64,000 nucleotides of DNA from Candidatus Schekmanbacteria bacterium (GTDB lineage Bacteria > CSSED10-310 > JACPHN01): contig JACPHN010000068.1 in NCBI GenBank assembly GCA_016188575.1, positions 62,001 to 126,000 of the forward strand, given 5' to 3'. Each line of letters begins with the position of its first letter. Positions within the stretch are counted from its first letter, which is position 1. The notes under the pieces are model-generated. The model was given only the letters and a program-made list of their open reading frames with translations. It did no database searches and had not been told where the DNA came from. The position numbers and the translations under genes were made by a program. Positions 27,489 through 34,900 of the stretch are shown in pieces.

Positions 27489-27626
27489 CCCGAATCCCTC
27501 GCCTGGGCGCCCGCAAGCTGAGCGGAAAGCGCACCACGAAGACCCCCCACCTCACTTCGCCCCGCATACGGGGTGAGGGACGGAGGGGCACTGTCCCGTC
27601 AACGTCAAACCGGCGGTGGGTTCAGG
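27489..27626. repeat. Dispersed inverted-repeat element B, copy 2 (inverted orientation)
   Basis: 138 bp from CCGAATCCCTCGCC to GGCGGTGGGTTCAGGG. The middle carries GCGGAAAGCGCACCACGAAG and ACCCCCCACCTCAC, then CGCATACGGGGTGAGGGACG. This is the reverse complement of the 62688-62825 copy along its length. It ends 90 bp before the EamA gene and may carry or disturb its promoter. Confidence 0.7.
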
Positions 27627-27715
27627 GACCCTGCGCCCATCGACACGGCCGCCGCCCGGCACTACGCTGCGCGGCCATTCTCTTCGCCAAGATCTTGCCA
27701 AGGACGTCAGGCATC

Positions 27716-28570
27716 GTGAGCATACTCGTGTTTCTCGCCGTGATTGGCTCCGCGGCGATCCAGGCGTCGTGGAACGTCGCGACAAAGCGCAGCCGCGCCA
27801 ACAAGGCGGCGTTGCTCGCGGTCGGCTGGACGGTGCTCGGCGCCGGCATCGGCGTGGCGGCGGCGGCCAGCGGCGACCTGCGGGCCGCCATCGATACCGG
27901 CGCCTGGAAGTTTGCGCTCGCTTCGGGTCTGATCCACGGAGCCTACATCCTGACGCTCTCCTGGGCCTACGCGGTCGGGGAGCTCTCCGTGGTGTTCCCG
28001 GTGGCACGCGGTGTCGGTATCGCCGGGACTGCGGTCGTCGCGCGGCTCGCTCTGGGGACGACGCTGAGCTGGGCGGGTTGGATGGGCGTCGGCGTCGTCG
28101 TCGCGGGAACGTCGCTGATTGGTCTGTGCGGGAGCACCCCCGGCAAACGGGCGCTGGATGTCCGCATCGCGGTCCTCGTTGGCGCCATCATTACGGCCTA
28201 CTCGTCGGTCGATAGCATGGGAGCGCGGCGACTGCCGATTCTCGTGCTCCTGGCCGCGATGAACCTGGTCGCCGGGTTGGTCGCCGCTCCCGTCCTGGCC
28301 TGGCGTCACCGCGAGGCCACCAAGGCGGTGCTCAAGGCCCACAAGCTGGAGAGCCTGGGCGTTGCCGTAGCGGGATCGGCCGCGTACGGTATCGTAATCT
28401 GGGCCTTCCGCCACACCGCAGCCGCCTACATCGTGGCGCTGCGCGAGGTGTCCATCGTCATCGCCGCCGGCCTGAGCGTCGGGCTGCTCGGCGAGGCGCT
28501 CAATCGCGGCAAGATTGCCGGAATCGGGCTGATTTTCGCGGGTGTGATCATCATCAAGCTGGGTGCGTGA
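27716..28570 (+). CDS. EamA/DMT-superfamily inner-membrane transporter
   Basis: 284 residues with ten hydrophobic helices in two EamA halves (SILVFLAVIGSAAIQASWNV; the second half from VRIAVLVGAIITAYSSVDSM), the drug/metabolite transporter fold. The start is taken as GTG 27716, which places the first helix at the N-terminus as in homologues, with AAGGA 10 nt upstream; the longer frame adds 150 residues of repeat-derived sequence. Conserved signs are AYAVGELSVVFPVARG and IVALREVSIVIAAG. The family exports amino acids, nucleotides or other small metabolites. The substrate cannot be told. It stands alone; the M32 peptidase follows 195 bp later. Confidence 0.88.
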   Translation: MSILVFLAVIGSAAIQASWNVATKRSRANKAALLAVGWTVLGAGIGVAAAASGDLRAAIDTGAWKFALASGLIHGAYILTLSWAYAVGELSVVFPVARGVGIAGTAVVARLALGTTLSWAGWMGVGVVVAGTSLIGLCGSTPGKRALDVRIAVLVGAIITAYSSVDSMGARRLPILVLLAAMNLVAGLVAAPVLAWRHREATKAVLKAHKLESLGVAVAGSAAYGIVIWAFRHTAAAYIVALREVSIVIAAGLSVGLLGEALNRGKIAGIGLIFAGVIIIKLGA

Positions 28571-28644
28571 GCGGCAGACGCGGCCAGGTGCTTGACAACC
28601 TGTGGACTCAACCGCTATTGCTGATGGCAGGTAGCCGTTCATCC

Positions 28645-28692
28645 CCTCCTCCCTTTGCGGGGGGAGGGTCAGGATGGAGGTGGTGAACAGGT
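28645..28692. repeat. Intergenic palindrome
   Basis: CCCCTCCTCCCTTTGCGGGG and GGGAGGGTC with flanking ATCC...GGAT symmetry, a G+C-rich hairpin like the centre of element B but without its ends. It lies between the EamA and M32 genes and may serve as a terminator. Confidence 0.45.
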
Positions 28693-28765
28693 ACGATAGT
28701 AGTTGTCTGCAGGGTACCGTTAATGGCGCGTCGCAGCGCGCCCGCGCAAATCAGGAGAAGGGGTC

Positions 28766-30277
28766 GTGGAGGCCAAGGTAGCAGAGCTCAGGACACGCCT
28801 ACAAGATATCAGCGACATCGGTGGCGCGATCTCCATCCTGCGGTGGGATCAGTACTCGTACATGCCGAAGGGCGGTGCGGCGTCGCGAGCTCGGCAGGTA
28901 GCCGCGCTGGCACGGATCGCACATGGCCTGCAGACCGCGCCGCGGCTCGGCGAGCTGCTGTCCGAGCTGGCGGCCGAGGTGGCGACGCGGCCCGCCGAGG
29001 ACGAGCTGCGCGGCATCGTCCTGGAAGCCAAGCGCGACTATGACCGCGGGGTGCGCGTGCCGGAACGCTTCGTAGTCGAACGCAGCGCCCACACTGCGGC
29101 CGCCTACGAGGCCTGGTGCGGCGCGCGCGAGGCCAACGATTACCGCGTCGCCGAGCCGTTTCTGCATCGCTCCGTGGAGCTCAGCCGCGAGTATTCTTCC
29201 TTTTTCCCCGAGTTCAAGCACCCCGCCGACATCCACATCGACGACTCCGAACCCGGGATGACGGCGGAGCTGCTCAGGACCTTGTTTGCCGAGCTGCGCG
29301 CGCAGCTCGTGCCGATCGTCGAAACCTTGTGCGCCTGCGCGCCGCCCGCGGACGACTTCCTATTTCGGCATTTTCCGAGCGCCGATCAGGTGGCGTTCGG
29401 TCTGGACGTGATCCGCCGATTCGGCTTCGACTTCGACCGCGGCCGCCAGGATTTCAGCCCGCACCCCTACTCGACCACCATCTCGCTCGGCGACGTGCGC
29501 ATCACGACCAACATTAACGAGCACGACCTCATGGACGGGCTGTCCAGCACCCTGCACGAATCCGGGCACGGCATGTACCAGCAAGGCATCCGCCCGGTGT
29601 TTGATGGGACACCGCTCAGCTATGGCGCCTCGACTGGAGTCCACGAGAGTCAGGCCCGGCTCTGGGAGAATCTCGTGGGCAGAAGCCGTGAGTTCTGGAC
29701 CTATTATTTCCCGAAGCTTGCGGACACCTTTCCAGGTCAGCTCGGCGGCGTTTCCCTCGAGCAGCTCGTGCGAGCGATCAACGTGGTGCGCCGGTCCAAG
29801 GTGCGCACGAACGCAGACGAAGTTACCTACAATCTGCACGTGGTGATTCGCTTCGATCTGGAGCTGGCGCTCATGACCGGCGAGCTCTCGACTGCGGATC
29901 TCGCCGAAGCCTGGCGAGAGCGGTATCGCGCCGACCTCGGGATCACCGACCTGACTGACAAGGAGGCCGTCCTCCAAGATGTACACTGGTACGATGGGCT
30001 GCTGGGTGGATCCTTTCACGGATATGCGATCGGCAACGTGCTCGCGGCGCAGTTTTTCGACGCGGCGCTGGCGGCCTGTCCGGACATTCCAGCGGAAATC
30101 GCCGCGGGGCGGTTCGCGGCGCTACACGGCTGGCTCCGCGACAACATCTACCAGCACGGCAAGATGTTTACTCCAGCGGAGCTGGCCATGCGCGCGACCG
30201 GTAAGCCCATGTCGGTGGAGCCGTTCATCCGCTACCTGCGCGCGAAGTACGGCCGCCTGTACGGAGTGGCGCTTTGA
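28766..30277 (+). CDS. Carboxypeptidase Taq-type metallopeptidase, M32 family
   Basis: 503 residues, the usual M32 length, starting at GTG after AGGAGAAGGGGTC. It removes C-terminal amino acids from peptides in the cytosol. The zinc site is LHESGHGMYQQGI (His264, Glu265, His268). The third ligand is Glu294 in GVHESQARLWEN, the M32-specific motif. Further family signatures are ISILRWDQYSYMPKGG near the N-terminus, HPYSTTISLGDVRITT and VEPFIRYLRAKYGRLYG at the end. No signal peptide. The next gene is convergent (minus strand), so it is transcribed alone or with an undetected upstream partner. Confidence 0.95.
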   Translation: MEAKVAELRTRLQDISDIGGAISILRWDQYSYMPKGGAASRARQVAALARIAHGLQTAPRLGELLSELAAEVATRPAEDELRGIVLEAKRDYDRGVRVPERFVVERSAHTAAAYEAWCGAREANDYRVAEPFLHRSVELSREYSSFFPEFKHPADIHIDDSEPGMTAELLRTLFAELRAQLVPIVETLCACAPPADDFLFRHFPSADQVAFGLDVIRRFGFDFDRGRQDFSPHPYSTTISLGDVRITTNINEHDLMDGLSSTLHESGHGMYQQGIRPVFDGTPLSYGASTGVHESQARLWENLVGRSREFWTYYFPKLADTFPGQLGGVSLEQLVRAINVVRRSKVRTNADEVTYNLHVVIRFDLELALMTGELSTADLAEAWRERYRADLGITDLTDKEAVLQDVHWYDGLLGGSFHGYAIGNVLAAQFFDAALAACPDIPAEIAAGRFAALHGWLRDNIYQHGKMFTPAELAMRATGKPMSVEPFIRYLRAKYGRLYGVAL

Positions 30278-30325
30278 GCGTTGGTGCCGAGCAAGTGCGC
30301 GGCCCGACCCCGTCCCGGCCCGCGG

Positions 30326-31429
30326 TCAGGCCATCCTGGCCGTCTCGGCGTGGGTGTCCTCGGCCAGCTCGACCACGGCAGTTGGCGCGCCCGCGGCCTC
30401 CTCGACCACCCGGCGTGTACCCGGCGCGGCGATGAAAATGAGGCCCATGCCCGCCTCGAGCTCCAGCGTCTCCGGTGGACTATAGACCCACGATCCGTCC
30501 GGCCTCCGGACGGCCATCAGCAATAGCCCCGTAATCGCCTGCCCGTGCAGTGCGGCGACGGTGGCTCCATCCAGATCGGAGCCCGCGCCGATCGTGACCT
30601 CTTCGACCCGCAGCCGCCGTTCGCGATCCCGGAGCATCTGATCGAGAAAGGTGACGACCGCCGGCCGCACCAGCTCGCTCACCAGGCGCAGGCCGCCGAT
30701 CCGGTTGGGGGAAACGACCGCATTCGCGCCGGCCTTCACGAGCTTGTGCTGCTCAGCATCGTTGACGCAGCGCGTGACAATGCGCATGCTGGGATTGAGC
30801 TGGCGAGCGGTAAACGTCACGACCAAGTTGTCCTTGTCACCGCTGATGCACGCGACCAGACCTGCCGCGCGCTCGACGCCCGCCCGATGCAGCACATCGT
30901 CAGACGTGGCGTCGCCGATGACGACCGCAAACTCGCGCCCGAGCATGTCGTACAGCGCCTGAGCACGCCCGGGATCCAGTTCTACCAGAACGAAAGGCCG
31001 CCCGGTCTGGTCGAGCTCGCGGACGACGTACTCACCGGTATTGCCGCCACCGCAGACGATGACGTGGTTGCTCATCTTGCCGATCTGGCGGGTCATGCGT
31101 CGCCTCCACATGATGCGGTCCAGGGTTCCTTCGACGGCAAATGCCGTAACTGCCGAGAAAAAATACACGAATGTTCCGACTCCTACCAGCAGGAGCAAGA
31201 CGGTGAACGCGCGGACCGCCGTTCCGGACAGGTCGACGACCGCGGTGTAGCCGACGGTAGTCAATGTGATCGTGGTCATGTACATGGCGTCGAGCCACGT
31301 TGTGGTCGGGCCGCCGAGGCCATAGTAGCCGATAGTGCCGGCGGCGAAAATGAGCAGGACGGCGCATGCGGATCGCACCAGTGCACGACTGCCGTGACCG
31401 TGACCGGGTGCTGTGCTGGGGTTTAACAT
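30326..31429 (-). CDS. TrkA-domain potassium channel (two-TM plus RCK)
   Basis: 367 residues. Helices at about 19-37 and 73-98 flank a pore loop with filter TTITLTTVGYTAV (residues 53-65). The canonical TVGYG is here TVGYT. A TrkA-N/RCK domain follows with the nucleotide-binding HVIVCGGGNTGEYVVREL (GxGxxG at 127-132), and acidic VELDPGR ends the second strand; a TrkA-C domain is at about 270-350 (EEVTIGAGSDLDG; LEAGMGLIFIAAPG). Such channels conduct K+ across the inner membrane under ligand (NAD(H), nucleotide or Ca2+) control. The changed filter residue leaves ion selectivity open. Monocistronic, convergent with the M32 gene. Confidence 0.9.
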   Translation of the reverse strand: MLNPSTAPGHGHGSRALVRSACAVLLIFAAGTIGYYGLGGPTTTWLDAMYMTTITLTTVGYTAVVDLSGTAVRAFTVLLLLVGVGTFVYFFSAVTAFAVEGTLDRIMWRRRMTRQIGKMSNHVIVCGGGNTGEYVVRELDQTGRPFVLVELDPGRAQALYDMLGREFAVVIGDATSDDVLHRAGVERAAGLVACISGDKDNLVVTFTARQLNPSMRIVTRCVNDAEQHKLVKAGANAVVSPNRIGGLRLVSELVRPAVVTFLDQMLRDRERRLRVEEVTIGAGSDLDGATVAALHGQAITGLLLMAVRRPDGSWVYSPPETLELEAGMGLIFIAAPGTRRVVEEAAGAPTAVVELAEDTHAETARMA

Positions 31430-31662
31430 GACGTGAAGGCCTCGCGATAGGGCGGCATATGCGCAGCCAGCCGCGATGCGGCGCGGCCGTGGCAGGCACT
31501 GTACGGTTCCGCGGGCGCGGTTGCAAGCGGGGGGGAGGGGCCGACGCCGTCCAGCCGGTGGATACAGGTCGAGGCGATCGCGCGCAGGCCTCAGGAATCA
31601 CTGCGACTTGGCGGATTATCGCCAATTATGTGCGCGAGCCTCGCCGCGTTCCGCAGTTTTCC

Positions 31663-31812
31663 GGCGTCGGCCGAATGTCGGGTGATGCTCTCTTACAACT
31701 GTCGCTGGCGCCCCCTCCCTGCCTCCCCCCGCAAGCGGGGGGAGGTGAGGTGGGGGGCAGCATGCCACGCGCTTTGCGCTCGCCAGGGTGTAAAGGACAT
31801 TCGGCCGACGCC
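31663..31812. mobile_element. Inverted-repeat element A, copy 2 (MITE-like)
   Basis: 150 bp, ends GGCGTCGGCCGAATGTC on both strands, each with TTACA/TTTACAC inside, flanked by perfect 8-bp direct repeats AGTTTTCC (31655-31662 and 31813-31820). The centre is a CCTCCCCCCGC/GCGGGGGGAGG hairpin. It sits between the divergently transcribed TrkA-channel and giant secreted-protein genes; the rest of this 518-bp gap shows no gene. Confidence 0.85.
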
Positions 31813-31947
31813 AGTTTTCCCATCCACCGCCACGCCGCCTCGCACGGAATGCTCCAGGGAGCCTGTCTCGCTCGTGGTCCAAGACTTGCATTGGTATTTT
31901 CGGACTGCCGAAATTCACCGTTCATCGTCAACCTGCGGAGTACACGC

Positions 31948-34900
31948 ATGAAGACCTCCCTGGACCGCCGGCAAGGTACCGGCCGTCTGACCTCCCTGCA
32001 CACCTTCTCCCTGCTCGCCCTCGCCGCTCTCTCCGGAACCGTGCTTCCCCTGCACCCCGCGCCACCCGCCGCCGCGGGCGCCGCGGATTTCGTGACGGTC
32101 ACCTACCAGAACGGCATGGCACCGGACGCCTCCTACGGCGGCGCTGCTGACACCTTCCTCACCACCTGGAACGGCAACACGTCAGCAAACCTCGGGGGCT
32201 CGGATCATCTTTGGTTGAGCCGGCAAGGCGGTGCAACGAGCTCACGCCCCGTCATCGGCTTCGCCCTGGACGCCGGGATTCCCGATGGTGCCCACGTCGA
32301 ATCCGCCTTCCTCGAGCTCTACGCGTACGATGGCGGCTACGATGGCGGCGCGCGGACGGCAACCGCGCATCTTTGCCTGCAGCCATGGATCGAGGGCACC
32401 GGTACGGACCTCTTTGCCACCGATCCAAACGGAGCAACCTGGATCGAGGCTCAGCCCGAGGTGCCCTGGGTAACCCCGGGGGGCACGTTCGACGTGGCCC
32501 CGCTGGACTCCGTCACCGTCGGCTCCGACCCGGACGGCTGGGTGCGACTCGACGTTACCGCCGCAGTTCGCGCCTGGCACACGGGCACGACGCCAAACTA
32601 CGGCATCGTCATTGACACTCCGGACGGCGACTGGCTCTACCATGAGCTCCGCTCGAGCGAATTCGCCGTGGCCGCGCAGCGCCCCCGACTCGTCGTCACC
32701 TACGACCCGGACGCCGAGCCCGTGCCGTTGCCGCCTATCGTCTCGCTCACCAGCCCCGTAAGCGGCATGGTTTACCAGGCGCCCGCTACCATCACCGTTG
32801 CGGCCGAGGCACGGGACGAGGACGGTACCGTGCAGTCGGTCTCCTTCGCATCCAGCGCCGGCGACCTCGGAGCTGTGTCCGTCCCGCCGTACACCGTCAA
32901 GTGGGCAGGCGTCGCCGCAGGAACCTACGACATCTGGGCCACCGCGACGGATGACGGCGGCCTGCTCGGCGTTTCCCAGACCGTGACCATTCGGGTCGTG
33001 GACAAGCTCGCCTTCGCGCTCAGCCTGGACCCGGCGGCAGTGACTCTCGCACCGAGCCAGGCCGCCACCGTGGACGTCACGATCACGCGCGACCCGGGAT
33101 TTGCGGAGCCGGTAACGATCAGCGTCGACAACGCCCCGGCAGGCGTGCAAGTAGACGTCGCCCCCGAGGTCGTTCCTCCCGATCGGAGCAACGCTGTGAT
33201 CTCGCTCGCAGCCGCCGGCAGCGCCGCTCCGGGCCAGTACACCCTGACCGTGAGTGCCCTGTCGGATACCGCCGCCCAGGCCGCGAGCCTCCTGCTTACG
33301 GTCTCCGACTCCCCTGAGCAACCTGGCTTCCAAACCCACCCCGCGGTCACGCACCGCGGCGGTCAATCCTTCGTCACGTGGACTGAAAACGCCGCCGAAC
33401 GCGGCGAGCACTATCGCGTCTATCGCCACTGGGAGCCGATCACGGCCCAAAACCTGACGGCCGCCCGGTTGTTGCGGGAAACGCCTGAGGGAACGAGCCG
33501 TTTCTACGCGGACTCCCGCGTGGACTACGCCAGCGCTACCGGCTGGGCGCCGAGATACCTCGAGCATTTCGTCATCGAGGACGGCGGCAGCGAGCTCGCG
33601 GACGGCGTCGGGCTGCTCGTGTGGACCGTGGATGAGCAGGACGTGCCGGCTGGCCAGTCCCGGACCGGCTACTACGCGGTGACCTACGTCAGCCCGCAGG
33701 GCATCGAAACGTTTGCGAACGGTGACGCCAGCGCCGCCATTTCTGGCGAGAGCGTCGCCGCGCCCGTACCCGTGCGCGTCGCGGAAAGCGCCGAGGGCGG
33801 CGTGCTCTTCCTGCAATACATGAACCTCGCCGCCTGGAACCCGACGTTCCACGCGCCGCACGAGGCCAACGGATATTACGGGTACGATCCCGCAGACCCG
33901 GCTGTCGCCGAGGCGATCCAGTACGCATACACCTACACGGTTGGGCGCCCGTCGGCTTCCCAATGCGGTGGTTCCGTGCCGGCATCGCTGCCGGTAGTCG
34001 TGCTCTTGCACGGTTGGGCGGGCGACACCTATGCGGCCGACTGGGCGGGGAGCCATTATTACTGCGCCCTCGAAATCCGGCCCATCGACGTCTCGGAGAC
34101 GTGGTTCTTCGGTTTCGCCCGCGAGACTGATTATCGCTCCTACGCAGCGCCGCAACCCGGCGATCAGATCGCCAATTTCACCGAGCAGCGCGTGCTGCGC
34201 ATGGTGTACGACCTGCTGCGCGACGGCGAGCTCGGTACCCAGGCGGATCCACGGCGCGTCTACGTGTACGGCGGATCGATGGGCGGCAGCGGCGCCCTGG
34301 CCTTTGCCCTGCGCTATCCGACCGTTTTCGCCGCGGCGTACGCCGCGCAGGGAATGACGAGCTACGCCACTTCGGGGGATGCCGGAGGCACCGACTGGCG
34401 GCTGGACGTCGCGCCGAAGTGGGGCGACCCGGCCGACGATTTGCCGGTCTCAATTAGTGCTCCGGCAGACTGGGCCACTTCGCTGGCGCGCTTCAACGGC
34501 ACCGGCGTGTGGAGCTGGCAGAATCATCAGCGCTGGATTGCCGCGCCACCAGCCGGCGACGTCGTGCCATTCGGCGTTACCCATGGGATGCAGGACAACG
34601 TCATCGAGTGGGAGACTCAGGGCCAACCGCTCTACGGCGTCGCGGACGGCGTCCCGTTGCCCTGGGGAGGAGCGGTGACCAACGACGGGCACACCTGGCC
34701 GGGGTTCATCGGTCTGCCCCCCACGCTTGCCGTCAATGGGGCGCTCACGCCGTTCCAGGGCATGACCGTCGTTGTCAACGAGACGGTGCCCGCGTTTTCG
34801 GGCGCGAGCGGCAATCTCGCGAGCCCACCGGCGCAACCCGGTAGCTACAATCACACCCTGGAGTGGTCGGCGAGCTGGCACCTCTGGGATCTGTCCCCGG

